A DNA stretch of 64,000 nt from Agarophyton chilense (Eukaryota > Rhodophyta > Florideophyceae > Gracilariales > Gracilariaceae): assembly GCA_030374765.1 (NCBI GenBank), contig JARGXX010000003.1, positions 186,001 to 250,000 of the forward strand, written 5' to 3'. Of the stretch, positions 1 through 10,658 are shown one piece after another. The notes beneath the pieces are model-generated. The model searched no databases. It had not been told where the DNA came from and worked only from the letters and a program-made list of their open reading frames with translations. The stretch's first letter is position 1. Each line of letters opens with the position of its first letter. The position numbers and the translations under genes were made by a program.

Positions 1-896
1 GCTTCCGGTCCGCTCCGCTTCCGCAAAGCGTGTCATCGGCTGCGCCGCAGATTCGTATCGCGAACGCGGCTGCTGCTCCGTACGGAATGTTCCCCCCGAG
101 AGGGTGGCCGCCATACGACATGCTTGTCGGGCGCTATCCTGGGCATCAGGCGTCGGTTCTTCGGCTTGCGCCGTGGTTCGACCAGATTGCGGTGTTAAAC
201 GAAGCGCTCATAGCGATGTACACCGATGGAAACGGGATGCTTTCGGGCGATATTCCGGCCGTGGCGACAACTTCGTTGGATTGGCGACGCCGCGTAGCTG
301 TTCCGGTCCACGCTGTGGCGCGCCAGGGTAGTGAAATCTCGGCTTCCGCTCCTGCGGCCTTCGTCCTTCTTGGCCATCAACGGCTTCGCCGGGCTCCTTT
401 CGAATATCCCATCCCCGATCGTCTCGGCACCGACATTCGGCTTTACCGCACTCAAGGTGAGATTGGGTACGTGGACCGCCTGGCGGGTTTGGAAACACTC
501 TCGTGGAGGGGCATCCCGATATCACGGCAAGAGGCCATGTGCTGGACGCGACCGATTATCCGGGCAGAATTCCGCTACATGCGTGGACTTGCGCGGGCCA
601 ACTTCCTCGCCCTGATCCGCTTCGAGCGTCGAGCACGATCCCGATTCGGGTATTTGGTCCCGTATCAGAACGTGGAGATCGAACGCCTTCGAGTGGCCGA
701 CCGACGGGGTCGCTATGTCCTCATTCCACCGTGGTGGTCGAACCTCGAGGCCTGCCGGGGCTGTTACATCGAGCTGCCACCAGTCATCACGTATTACGGT
801 TCGTTCCTCATCGAGGATCCCGAATCCGGACTGTGGTCCGTGGTGATTACCGAATGGGCAGTCCGCGCGGCGGTGTTCATCCTCTGGGAGGTGTAG
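1..896 (+). CDS. chromovirus antisense ORF A, left copy (5' partial)
   Basis: Last ~298 codons of the ORF whose complete form is at 30403-31584. It begins outside the window (codon phase starts at position 3) and ends at TAG 894-896. It lies on the strand opposite to gag-pol. The predicted protein is Arg/Trp/Tyr-rich in its second half with segments such as PPWWSNLEACRGCYIELP. I recognise no domain. The same frame continues directly into ORF B after the single TAG. Confidence 0.6.
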   Translation, partial: FRSAPLPQSVSSAAPQIRIANAAAAPYGMFPPRGWPPYDMLVGRYPGHQASVLRLAPWFDQIAVLNEALIAMYTDGNGMLSGDIPAVATTSLDWRRRVAVPVHAVARQGSEISASAPAAFVLLGHQRLRRAPFEYPIPDRLGTDIRLYRTQGEIGYVDRLAGLETLSWRGIPISRQEAMCWTRPIIRAEFRYMRGLARANFLALIRFERRARSRFGYLVPYQNVEIERLRVADRRGRYVLIPPWWSNLEACRGCYIELPPVITYYGSFLIEDPESGLWSVVITEWAVRAAVFILWEV

Positions 897-1694
897 AACC
901 AGTACAGACTGTGGTTCCTCCCGTTCCGGTTGAGGTCCGCGATTTGCAGCCTGGACCTGAGCATCCCACTTGGTGGAGTAACCAACGCCGAAGAAGTGGC
1001 GGGTCTTCTCGATTACATCGACCAGTTGGACTGGACCACCGTTCCGAATGAACAAAGCGGGCGCACCGTGGGTAGCCGGGGTCAGGACCTGTCACCAGGA
1101 AGGCGTACTCCCTTGGGAGATGATTTCGTGTACTTTAACCCTTGGGAAGGGCACGAAATCTCCGCGGAGGAAGCGAACGAACTCCGGTATGCACTACGCC
1201 ATATCCCCGAAGGGCATCTGATCGGTTTCGTGGACGCGGATGGATATTACCACGTCTACGACGGCGACGATCCAATGGTGGACAACGAACCCGACGACGG
1301 GGAAGCGTACGCCGAGGCGGAGGTTGAGGGGTCCGGAGCGGAAAATCCCTATAACGCGGAGACGCCAGCCACGCCTTATGTGGATTTGGATAACCGCGCG
1401 GGGGCTGGGTCGGAGTACGCGGTAGCTGGACCACCTCCGGTTCCACCGGTGAATCTCCCAAGTGGTGGGGCGTCCGCCCCAGGCGATGCAAGCTCCGCTC
1501 CGGCGGGTCAAGCGGCCGTGATCTCCCAGTTCCTGCGACAGGTGGGGCTGGGGACCAACGCAGCGAGTGGCGATGTTGCCGCGATGCGCGAGGCCTTGAT
1601 CACCGTCTCCAGGGAGGTAACCAAGCCGGGGGCGGTGAGCCGAACCCGTGACGGGGCACGCGATCCCGATGGGGAGTTTTCCCTTGTGACTTAG
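897..1694 (+). CDS. chromovirus antisense ORF B, left copy
   Basis: Open frame immediately after the TAG that ends ORF A and in the same phase, ending at TAG 1692-1694. It has no ATG near its beginning, so independent translation from its start is unlikely; it looks like the second part of one ORF A+B. It carries an acidic stretch (DGDDPMVDNEPDDGEAYAE) and a Pro/Ala/Gly-rich tail. One residue in the tail differs from the right copy (Arg versus Pro in DNxAGAGS). No known domain recognised. Confidence 0.5.
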   Translation, partial: NQYRLWFLPFRLRSAICSLDLSIPLGGVTNAEEVAGLLDYIDQLDWTTVPNEQSGRTVGSRGQDLSPGRRTPLGDDFVYFNPWEGHEISAEEANELRYALRHIPEGHLIGFVDADGYYHVYDGDDPMVDNEPDDGEAYAEAEVEGSGAENPYNAETPATPYVDLDNRAGAGSEYAVAGPPPVPPVNLPSGGASAPGDASSAPAGQAAVISQFLRQVGLGTNAASGDVAAMREALITVSREVTKPGAVSRTRDGARDPDGEFSLVT

Positions 1695-1830
1695 AGTAGG
1701 ATCCCGAGTGCTCGGTATTCCATCGATAGCTTCGAATAAAAACCAAGTGACTTGTGTAACCCAAAACCTTCCTTCACTAGCCTGTTCTCAAGCAAACCTA
1801 CTTCTCTTTTCTCTTCCACCGAGGCGGGTG

Positions 1831-4800
1831 TTATCCCACCTGGGCTTTAACAACCGATGCAGGGATTCCCGTCCGCGTTCTGCGGTGATATGACACCACC
1901 TTCGAACGTGGGAGATGTTCCATCGGCTCATCCGAATCCCATTCGGGCCCTAAACCGTACCAACGGACGAGGTATTGAATATAACCATCCGGATGGTATG
2001 AGTGCTCCACTATGTGGTCGACCACGAACTCCTTCTGGTAGACTTCCCGCCCTTGCGGTGTACGCGTCACCGGACCAAACCGCTGTACGTCCGCAGGTGC
2101 GTGTGGGCTACTGTGCCCTTCCCCCGAGGGGTCCATGGGTTGGCGTTGCCTTTCCATGCCCTGGGTAGGGGAACGAACCGGGTTCCGGGTTGCCTTGGCC
2201 GCTTGGCGGGTTGCTCCCGCCAAGGCGTCATGACGAAGAGCGTCAGTTCGACGGCTTCGGCCGGAGGCCTTCCCGTGGGGCAATTCTCCCAGTTCTTGGG
2301 TCGGAATGCTTTCCGAGAGTTCTCGTGCAGAGACCACCCTTCGGGGGAACGCGGACTCATCCCAAGGCTGGGTTTCGCGGTCGCGTTCCGCGAGTCGTCG
2401 GGGTGAAATCTGTCGCGACGGTGCTGGACTTGACGCGGGAGGCGGTTTAATCACGGGGCGTCGTGCCTTGCCGGGTAAGCCGCTTTGGGCGTTGATTGGC
2501 GTATCTCCCGAGCCGGGTGTCGTCTGGTCACGTGATACGTCCGGCTGATGGCTGGGAGTACTCCGCGCCGTGCTGCGTTCCGCCTCCTCACTTGAGGGCG
2601 TGTGCAACGGCGCTGACGGTATGTCTGCTCGCTTGGGCGACACAGTACCGCGACGGGCGTGCAACTCCAGGTCAACCGTGCCTTCTTCACCAACGGGCGG
2701 CGAAGTGCGCGGCGAGGAACCCCTGCGGGGAGCGAGTTCGTCCTCAACTATCCCTTTCGAGGGTTCAACTTCACTCGGCGACGAGGTGCTTCCGTCTTTG
2801 ACGGGCACATTCTCCGGGGTGACCGGTGCGCCTTCGACAACGCTGTCGGGGTCAACCGAGACACTCGGAGTGCGTCCGCCACTGCGCGCGGGTTCTGAAC
2901 CAGCATCAAGCGTGCTGGGTGTGAATCTCCCGTCTGCTACGGTGTGCTTGCCCGGCTTAGCCGGTGTGTCCTGCCGTACAGTACGAGGGACCACTTCCAA
3001 TCGATTCGGCCTAGAGGGGCCTGCGAGGGCGTGCTCTAAGTTTTCCAGCGTAGCTGGTGTCGACGAACCGTGACCCACGGGCTGCGAGTCAACGCTCGAC
3101 GGCATAGCCGGTCCAGTATCGCGAGGGCGAACAGCATCCTGCGACGATTTCGGTTTCGCTTCGGCGAGAGGGTTTCCACTACGTGGTGCGTCCTGTCGAG
3201 TAGAGTCCCCGTGGGGTGTGCAATCAAACGCAGATGCGGTGGCGCTTCCCATAGAGGGTTCAGCAACGGCTGTCGCGCGCAAAGGCGGAGATGGCACGTC
3301 GGTAGATGGGACGTCCGGATCACCGTTGTTCTTGCTGGTGTGTCCAGGAGTCCGTGCACCACGGTTGTCATGACGCGACGAAGTGGTTTCCGTCTCTCGA
3401 CGAGAGTTATGAGCCTCCTTCCCCTCCTGAGACGGAGCGGCATGGGGAGTGGTTGAAACGCCCAACAGGCGGGGGTAGACACCGCGCCGTGGCGTGAGAG
3501 AAGAGAGGCCATTCTGGCCTTGGTCCGAATTGATCGGCAAGTCAGAGAGTCCCCGGGTAGGTTGTGGTAACGCAGAAGGTCTGGAAACCACGGCAGTGGG
3601 CTGAGCCACTGTTGTGTGCCGAGCACCATCATCCTCAGAGAGGGATTGTTGACCCATTTCGGTTACTTCCAACGTCGGTGGCGGGGCGAGTACAACGCGA
3701 TCGCGGGAGATCCGCTCATGAGCGTCGACAATTTCCACCACGATGGTTTCGTCTTTCACCGAAATGAGCTTGTAAGGACAGTCCGCGACGGTAGAAAGCT
3801 TGTGCTTCTTTTCCTTTTCAGGGTTCCAGTACTCCTTACGGACGAAGACGAAGTAACCGGCTTTGATTGGCGGGGCCTTACCGCGTACACGAGAGTCGAA
3901 ATCACGCTTGTAAGCGGCTTGGGCACGAGCCATCGAGCTTCGGGCGACCGGGATCAGCTTCGTAAGCCACTCTTTCCACCTGTGGCGATAATCCTTCACG
4001 GAAGGGAACGCATCCAGCGTGGGCTGGGGTTCTAACGCGACAGCGGGCGGAGGGCGGGACAAGACCAGTTCGAATGGAGTCAAGCCCGTAGTACGGTGTA
4101 CCTGCGTATTGTACGCGAACGTCAAGGCGTCGGTATATAAATCCCATGTCTTTGGGTGGTCGGCCACGTAAGAACGGAGAGACGCTAATAGCGTTCGGTT
4201 AAACCGCTCCACTTGCCCATTACACTGGGGGTGGTAGGTCGTTGTGAACAGGTTCTTGATGTCAAGAATCCTGCACACGTCCTCGAAGAATCGCGATGCG
4301 AACTGTTTTCCGTTATCGGATAGAAGATTAACCGGCGGGCCGTAGACGAATACCCAATGTGTTAAAAATGCTTGTGCAGCCGTGAAAGCGGATATCTTCC
4401 GTAGAGGTACGGTCCGAACCAGTTTTGAGAAACGATCCGTGATAACGAGTAAAAACTTATGTCCACGTCGTGTGGTGAGGAGCTTACCGAGGATGTCAAT
4501 GGCGACAAACTCTAGAGGAGCCCGTGCCGGGAATAGTTTCAACTTCGTTGAGTACTTGCGAAGTTTCACCCGATTCTTAGCACATTCGGTACAAAACCGC
4601 ACCGTTGCGTAGCAATCCACTGCCATGGCGGGCCAGTAGAAATTTTTTCGCAAAGTGAGGTAGAGCTTCCGTCCACCGGCGTGTCCACCAAGTTTCGCAT
4701 AGTGCGATAGATGCAAAACTTTAGACTGTAGAGTATGCGGCACCACGACTTGTGGGGATGACTGAACCGTCCTGACGAGGTATCCAAGATCCTTCACCTC

Positions 4801-6885
4801 GAAAGGGAGTTGTGCACCGCCATTAAGCCAGACGCGAATCTTCGTACAGAAGGGGTCACCCTGCTGTTCTCTGACCATCTCCTCCAGGGGTATCGGCACA
4901 AAATTACCCGGCGGGGGTTTCTCTGAATCGTCCGAGATGAGCAATGCGTCAATATCATCATCCGATTCCGGGCTTTCGTTCCATTTATCGTGTAACCAAT
5001 CCGGGTCCCCCGGTGTTCCATCGTCTACGACGAAGCAAGGTATATCCTCGTCATCGACGGTTAGAGCTTTCTCATTCGTGGGTAAACGCGAGAGCGCGTC
5101 CGCTTGCGCGTTCTGAGTGCCCTTCTTGTAGACCACTTCAAAGTCATATTCCGCGAGGCGGAGTCTCCAACGCATTAAGCGGCCTGACGGCTCCGAGATG
5201 GTCATGAGCCATCGTAGGGACGAGTGATCCGTGTAAACGGTAAAGTGCACACCCATGAGGTAGGGGTGGAGTGTAGAGAGGACCCACACAACTGCGAGGC
5301 ACTCCTTCTCCGACACGGAGTAGTTCCGCTCGTGGACATTGAACGAGCGTGACCAGTACCCAATGGGTTCGCATTCTCCTTCGGGAGTAGTTTGAAAGAG
5401 CGCACAGCCTACCTGGTAGTCGCTAGAGTCCGTGTCCACGGAAAACGGTAGTCCGGGTTTCGGTAACGATAGAATCGGTGCTGATGTGACAGCCTCCCTA
5501 AGGGAGTTAAAAGCATCCGTCTGGGCGGACGTAAAGGGGTCCAGTTTAGGTGGTTGAACTTTCCGCAGAAGCGCGTTCAAGGGGGCCGCGATGTCAGCGA
5601 AGTTAGGGATAAACCGTCGGTAGACGTTGACCAATCCTAGAAATGAGCGCATTTCCGTCTGGGTAGCGGCTTCTTTCGCCTTGCGAAGGGACCTCACTCG
5701 AGCTTCCTCGATCATTACACGTCCAGGACGGATAATGTGCCCGAGATACTTCACAGTATCGGTAAAGAACTCACATTTCCTCAGTTTGAGGGTTATTCCA
5801 GCATCACGTAGCGTGGTCATTATGTCCCTGACATGGGTGAGATGGTCATCTAGATTGTCTGAGAATACAATGATACCGTCCAAATAGACGAGGCAAGTAC
5901 GCCACTTAAAGCGGGCCAACAAAAGGTCGATAGCACGCTGAAAGGTAGCGGGAGCATTGGTTAGACCAAAAGGCATCCGTTTGAAACGGTAGAGTCCCGA
6001 GTGACAGACAAACGCAGTCTTATCTTGGTCCTCCTCCCTAACGGGAACCTGCCAATATCCCCAATTGGCGTCCAAAGCCGTGAACACGGTAGCAGTGCCG
6101 AGAGAGTCGATGTACTCATCCATTCGTGGGATCGGATAGACGTCCTTGACGGTAACATCATTCAAGCGACGGTAGTCGATGCAAAAGCGCCAGGACCCAT
6201 CGGGTTTCGGAGCCAGTTCCACTAGGGATGCCCACGGCCACTGAGCCGGTTCGATCACTCCAGCTCGGAGCATTTTGTCCACTTGGAACTGTTCCTCTTC
6301 TCGAGCCTTGGGGCCTGCCCTGTAAGGGTGTTGAGCCACCGGTCGGGTGTTCGGCAATAAATCTATCCGGTGTTCCGTTGTATTTATCTCACCAAGAGAG
6401 CTATCCCACATTGTGGTAAACTCCCGTAACATTTCGCGCAGACTTTCACGGTGTGACTCCGGTACATGACCGAGGTCAAGTTCCTCGAGTTCTTTAACGG
6501 GGTCTACCCGGTCGTAACTCGTCGGAACGGGCTTCTTTTCTGTTTCGGCAGGTTGCGAATCCGAATCATTCGGTGATTGGACGGCAGCTTCCTCCCCCTC
6601 CTTAGAGTGAACGAGACCGAGGACTTCGGCAGCGGTCAGCCTAGTGGGGACCATCGCGGTGAGGTGAGGCATTACCGATCCAATAACTTGGTTTTTCACC
6701 AGTGACTGGGAGGTGGAGCCCAGATTGGCAACGAGCACGGTGAACGGCTTGTCTGGGACAATCTGCGCGACTCCATTCGCCACGGCGAGTTGATATCCAT
6801 CGTACAGAGATGAGAGAGGCTGAATGACTCGTAAACCGTGTTGGCGGGAAGTGGCACGCACCCATACTTGGGACTCTGGCGGGAT
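1831..6885 (-). CDS. pol: chromovirus pol: RT-RNase H-integrase-chromodomain, left copy
   Basis: Reverse-complement twin of the frame at 24414-29468. It opens after an in-frame TGA (6886-6888) that separates it from protease and ends with TAA. Four residues differ from the right copy (Lys/Asn in VADCPYxLIS, Leu/Pro in GVYPRxLG, Arg/Gln and Gly/Glu near the C-terminal linker). The RT active-site motif reads YLDG here too. Domain details are given under the right copy. Confidence 0.9.
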   Translation of the reverse strand: MPPESQVWVRATSRQHGLRVIQPLSSLYDGYQLAVANGVAQIVPDKPFTVLVANLGSTSQSLVKNQVIGSVMPHLTAMVPTRLTAAEVLGLVHSKEGEEAAVQSPNDSDSQPAETEKKPVPTSYDRVDPVKELEELDLGHVPESHRESLREMLREFTTMWDSSLGEINTTEHRIDLLPNTRPVAQHPYRAGPKAREEEQFQVDKMLRAGVIEPAQWPWASLVELAPKPDGSWRFCIDYRRLNDVTVKDVYPIPRMDEYIDSLGTATVFTALDANWGYWQVPVREEDQDKTAFVCHSGLYRFKRMPFGLTNAPATFQRAIDLLLARFKWRTCLVYLDGIIVFSDNLDDHLTHVRDIMTTLRDAGITLKLRKCEFFTDTVKYLGHIIRPGRVMIEEARVRSLRKAKEAATQTEMRSFLGLVNVYRRFIPNFADIAAPLNALLRKVQPPKLDPFTSAQTDAFNSLREAVTSAPILSLPKPGLPFSVDTDSSDYQVGCALFQTTPEGECEPIGYWSRSFNVHERNYSVSEKECLAVVWVLSTLHPYLMGVHFTVYTDHSSLRWLMTISEPSGRLMRWRLRLAEYDFEVVYKKGTQNAQADALSRLPTNEKALTVDDEDIPCFVVDDGTPGDPDWLHDKWNESPESDDDIDALLISDDSEKPPPGNFVPIPLEEMVREQQGDPFCTKIRVWLNGGAQLPFEVKDLGYLVRTVQSSPQVVVPHTLQSKVLHLSHYAKLGGHAGGRKLYLTLRKNFYWPAMAVDCYATVRFCTECAKNRVKLRKYSTKLKLFPARAPLEFVAIDILGKLLTTRRGHKFLLVITDRFSKLVRTVPLRKISAFTAAQAFLTHWVFVYGPPVNLLSDNGKQFASRFFEDVCRILDIKNLFTTTYHPQCNGQVERFNRTLLASLRSYVADHPKTWDLYTDALTFAYNTQVHRTTGLTPFELVLSRPPPAVALEPQPTLDAFPSVKDYRHRWKEWLTKLIPVARSSMARAQAAYKRDFDSRVRGKAPPIKAGYFVFVRKEYWNPEKEKKHKLSTVADCPYKLISVKDETIVVEIVDAHERISRDRVVLAPPPTLEVTEMGQQSLSEDDGARHTTVAQPTAVVSRPSALPQPTRGLSDLPINSDQGQNGLSSLTPRRGVYPRLLGVSTTPHAAPSQEGKEAHNSRRETETTSSRHDNRGARTPGHTSKNNGDPDVPSTDVPSPPLRATAVAEPSMGSATASAFDCTPHGDSTRQDAPRSGNPLAEAKPKSSQDAVRPRDTGPAMPSSVDSQPVGHGSSTPATLENLEHALAGPSRPNRLEVVPRTVRQDTPAKPGKHTVADGRFTPSTLDAGSEPARSGGRTPSVSVDPDSVVEGAPVTPENVPVKDGSTSSPSEVEPSKGIVEDELAPRRGSSPRTSPPVGEEGTVDLELHARRGTVSPKRADIPSAPLHTPSSEEAERSTARSTPSHQPDVSRDQTTPGSGDTPINAQSGLPGKARRPVIKPPPASSPAPSRQISPRRLAERDRETQPWDESAFPRRVVSARELSESIPTQELGELPHGKASGRSRRTDALRHDALAGATRQAAKATRNPVRSPTQGMERQRQPMDPSGEGHSSPHAPADVQRFGPVTRTPQGREVYQKEFVVDHIVEHSYHPDGYIQYLVRWYGLGPEWDSDEPMEHLPRSKVVSYHRRTRTGIPASVVKAQVG

Positions 6886-7536
6886 TCAGACAGACGCAGC
6901 CACGCGGAGCTTGGTAGACTCCCGAGAAGCGGGTGGAGTTTCCTGCGTGGCAAGGAGCGGTACGTGCTTTTTGGAGGCACGCCGCAGCGGACGACGGACA
7001 ATCGGGACCGACGATCCGTCTTCCATCTCAACACGCTTTAAGCGGGGCCTTATGGCGTCAACGAATCTGTCACAGAAGTCACATCCCAAGATGATGGGGG
7101 CAATCAGTTTCCGGCATACAATAAAGTCGAGTTTCACCACGAAGGAGCCCAAGCGAACGACGAGAGCGACGGTTCCAACAGTTGACAACGGGTTGTTATT
7201 CGCGTCCGCGACGTCGGGCGCCACGCCAAGGCGGATCTGAGACCGCAAGGGCGGGGGCAGCAGTGACTCCACGATGAAATGCGGACCAGCACCTGTGTCC
7301 AAAACAGTAAGGACTCGAACCATAAACTGGGTAGAAAGGCCAAGGTCGGAATACACCTTGTAATTGTGCTTGGTCATTACTAAGACTCTATCCGGGAACC
7401 GGCGGTTAAGAACACGTTTCCACGGTCGATGTAGAACACCAAAGTGTTCAGAGTCCACGTCTGAGACGGCCTGTTTCCTCGTGAGGATTGTGACCGTGGA
7501 GCGAGGCGGAGACGCCTCGGGCGTCGTCAACCTCAC
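6886..7536 (-). CDS. chromovirus aspartic protease region, left copy
   Basis: Same sequence as 23763-24413 in reverse. It contains the retropepsin-type motif LDTGAG and a distal hydrophobic ILGCDF motif. It lies in the -1 frame relative to gag and in the same frame as pol, from which a single TGA separates it. Confidence 0.82.
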   Translation of the reverse strand: MRLTTPEASPPRSTVTILTRKQAVSDVDSEHFGVLHRPWKRVLNRRFPDRVLVMTKHNYKVYSDLGLSTQFMVRVLTVLDTGAGPHFIVESLLPPPLRSQIRLGVAPDVADANNNPLSTVGTVALVVRLGSFVVKLDFIVCRKLIAPIILGCDFCDRFVDAIRPRLKRVEMEDGSSVPIVRRPLRRASKKHVPLLATQETPPASRESTKLRVAASV

Positions 7537-7574
7537 TGTTGGGGACGCCTCTCCCGAAGGGGAGACTCCCGAAA

Positions 7575-9704
7575 TCAGTTTTCCTGAGTCCCATCCGCCT
7601 GGGGCGGGGCCTCAGAATCCTGAACCACTAGCAATGGGGCGCCAGCGGCGGGGTTTGAAGGAACGGGGCGGTGGTCGGGAGCCTGCTTGGCAGGGTAAAG
7701 CAACGCATTGCGCGGTTTCGCCTCCAGAATACTCCGTGGAAAAACGATCTTCGCTCGAAGATACGACGTCATCGGAACAATCCGCTTTTCCACTGGGGTC
7801 AACGCCTCATAAATACCGATTACTCGGGCTACTTCCCTCATGGTGAGGATACAGTCCGGTGAAATGTGACCGTGTTCGTAGCATATGTGGCATATGAGTC
7901 CCGGGCGTGAGGGCTGCAAACCGGAGCGAACATCCGTGAACTTCACCGCTTGGCGGGTATCCTTCCATCCAGGGCGACTCTGTCGGAGCGCACCGTTTGA
8001 ATACGGGATGCAAGGTCCGTGAACACGGGGAGAGTCTGCGTACAGCAGGGGTCCATCCTGGGCCGTGTCATATGAGACGTCCGTCGTTGACGGTAGTTCG
8101 GTTGTCGGGACCGAATGGATATCGCTTCGGGCGAAGTGTACGTCGTCGTACTCCGGTTGGGGGCGCTCAATCGCAACCAGCGATAGGGATGGCGACTTCG
8201 TTTCCATCACCAACGCCTTGGCGGTTCGCGACCTGTGTCCGGGGGCACGAGCTCTTAAAGCGTCACCTTCCGCTTGCGCGTGTTGGACCAACTCGAGATA
8301 CGTGGTCTTCCTTCGGTCTTCCCGGTAACGGGCCACGAGTGTTCGGATAGCGGGGTCCAGTCCATCGATGAACATGGTGCAGCGCTCTCCGGCGGAGTGT
8401 ACGTTCCTACTACGGTGGAAAGCCTTGTTTAGGCGCACCGAGAATTCGGTTTCCGTTTCTCCAGACTTCTGGCGCGTATCACGAAGAGCGATAATGGCCG
8501 ACTGAATGGCGTGATTAGTAACGTAGGACCTCAAGAGGTATTGTACTGCTTCTGGCCAGCTGGTTACCCCTCCTTCGGAGGCTCTAGACGAACCTCTTAC
8601 AGAGTTGTATTGATCCTCGGCGAGGCCCTTCATAAAGTACGGGAGTGCAATAAACGACTGTCCTTCGGTCATACCGAGAATATCCGCTTCGGCGACGAGC
8701 CTCGCAAGGAAAACCAACACCAACATGGGGTCTTCTCCAGAAAAGTTCTGGTTCCTGAGGGACAGTTGCATACGCTTTATGCAATCCTTCACTCTACCCG
8801 TGCCACGGGGCGTGCGATCCAAAGAGGAGTTCTCTAGCCGATAGTATCGGTAAGAAACCAACTTCTTGTACAGGGGGTTGGTGCATTTCAGCTCCTTCAA
8901 CCCGGAGTGTTTCCTTCCCGTCTTGCGGGCGCGGATCACACCTTGGGTGGCAGACGACCGTTTAGAACGGGATGAACGCCTGCGATGGCCATCGTCAGAA
9001 GACGAATCTGACGAGTCCGACCCATTTGAATGGTGAGAGCCACGCGACGACCGTGAGGAGTTCGACGAGTCCGAGTCATCGCTGTCACGCTTTCCACGCC
9101 GACGGCGGGTATCGTCCCTTTTCCTCTAGTGTTTCGCTTGGTGCGACACAACAACCGGCTTCTCCGGGACGTCTTCCATCAAGATGGTTTGCTCTAACGT
9201 CTGGAGACGGGCGCTAACACGATTGAATTGGGTCTCGACACCTTCCACGTAAGCGGCGGGACCACCAAAACATTCCAACAGGGTGTTGACGTCCGCCCGC
9301 AACGAGCGGAGGTCGTCAACCACTTCCTTCATAGAAGAGCCATCACACCTGGAACGCAGGGCTTCGAACTCTTCCACGAAGGCATTGTGCGCTTCTCGCA
9401 CTACGCGGATCTGCTGCCTCACACTTGAGTTGGTGTCGATATGGAACTCGTTTTTCTGGGCCTTTTCGTCGGCAGGAGCCGGGTCATCCACGGCAGGGGC
9501 CGGTCCAGCACCAGAATTGGGTGCATTCTTCGACGCCTTAGGCGGTAGCTTGTTGTTCTTGGAGGAGTTCGACCCCTTACTCTTGCCTTTCGGAGCGGCT
9601 TGTGGTAACGGGGGGGGAACCCTTCCAGGGTCCGCAGGCACCACGTCATTGACGGAACGGCTCCGCGTGATCGCGGGTTACGCTTCCGACGGTAGTCGTG
9701 ACAT
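7575..9704 (-). pseudogene. gag: chromovirus gag, left copy, with two in-frame stops
   Basis: Twin of 21595-23724. ATG at 9704-9702, in-frame TAA at 9680-9678 and TAG at 9128-9126, then open to TGA 7577-7575. A CCHC zinc knuckle (CHICYEHGHISPDC) lies near the C-terminus. The stops are shared with the right copy. Confidence 0.8.
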
Positions 9705-9845
9705 GGTTGTAGCGTTGACCACTAAGAATAGGACAACAAAAGCTTCCACCAAGTGGGTCCAAACCAAGAAATTGGAAAGCAGATCTCGACGAGAGAAGAC
9801 AGCACAGCAATGTGAAAAACAACCACACCAGGTCCCCCTAGCCTT

Positions 9846-9861
9846 CTAAGTCGGGAGACCA
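9846..9861 (-). other. primer-binding site, left copy
   Basis: Complement of TGGTCTCCCGACTTAG, three bases inside the LTR, matching the position where a tRNA 3' end primes minus-strand synthesis. Confidence 0.75.
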
Positions 9862-9864
9862 GTT

Positions 9865-10658
9865 TGTAGTGCAACGCCAAGGGCGGCGGAAACACACGAA
9901 GATGTCCGAGTCTTCCTCCAAGGAGGGTAGCACGGCGACGGAGCATCTCCAGAGTGAACACGACTAAGTCGGGGTGTAAGGCCGAGGTTCACCGGCACGC
10001 CAAGCGGGGAGAGTGCGGGATGCAAGAAGGGAGCAGACCAGGTATGAGCTGTATTCCACGGGAGTGGGCAAGCGATAAAGGGGGGACCACCCAGTGGGGG
10101 CGATCGGGGGCATGGGCCACGAGAGCCAAAAGAAATATGTAGCAAACCCAATACTCGGGCGAGAACACGGCAGTGGTATGAAAGATATACACGCTAACAG
10201 CGGTGAGTCTCGTGTTGGCGCAGGGTGGATAAGTCTACCGTTAGTAACGCGGCTTCACCTCCGTAGAGTGTGGAAGACTCGCGAAAGCGGAAAAAGACTT
10301 AGAGCCAAGAACCCTGGTTGGGGAGGTTTACTGAGTGTCAGGGCGAGATCGCCCTGGCACTATATAGTGTAGAATACTGTAAAGAGCTCCCTAACCTAGT
10401 TTAATAAAGCTAAATAAATAGAGAAATATCCTGCTATGCTGTGCCAACCTGTCCTGGGACACCCGTGGTACACGTGGGTAAGTCACACCCGAATCGGGGC
10501 CACGGCGCACGGCCGCCGGTGCACTTCGCGTACAACGCGTATACACCTGGCTACGCCAGCCCGCTAGTAGTGGTATTACTCATAGATCTCACAAGTATCG
10601 CCCGAGGCGGAAAAACAACCAAGTCCTGGCAAACGTCCCTCACGAGGGTTGCACTTCA
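9865..10658 (-). repeat. 5' LTR of the left chromovirus copy
   Basis: 794 bp. Read on the minus strand it begins TGAAGTGCAAC and ends GTTGCACTACA, giving the TG...CA termini and an 11-bp imperfect terminal inverted repeat. By eye it differs from the right copy's 5' LTR at only two positions. It contains the same TATA-like ACTATATAGT and a short GC hairpin next to it. Confidence 0.95.

Larger units (their letters stand above)
1..10658 (-). mobile_element. Ty3/gypsy chromovirus, left copy, cut by the window start
   Basis: Reverse-oriented copy of the element described at 20641-32413. Its 5' LTR is at 9865-10658, followed leftwards by gag, protease, pol and the antisense ORF pair. The 3' LTR lies outside the window. 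It is flanked on the inner side by CTAAA (10659-10663), the complement of the right copy's TTTAG target duplication. It shares every in-frame stop codon and the altered RT motif with the right copy, as expected of a segmental duplicate. Confidence 0.93.

Noticed and set aside
1857-3632. Antisense and shifted frames over the pol linker (for example 2570-3073 and 3036-3632).
   Set aside because: They are composition shadows of the Pro/Ser/Arg-rich linker and have no independent support.
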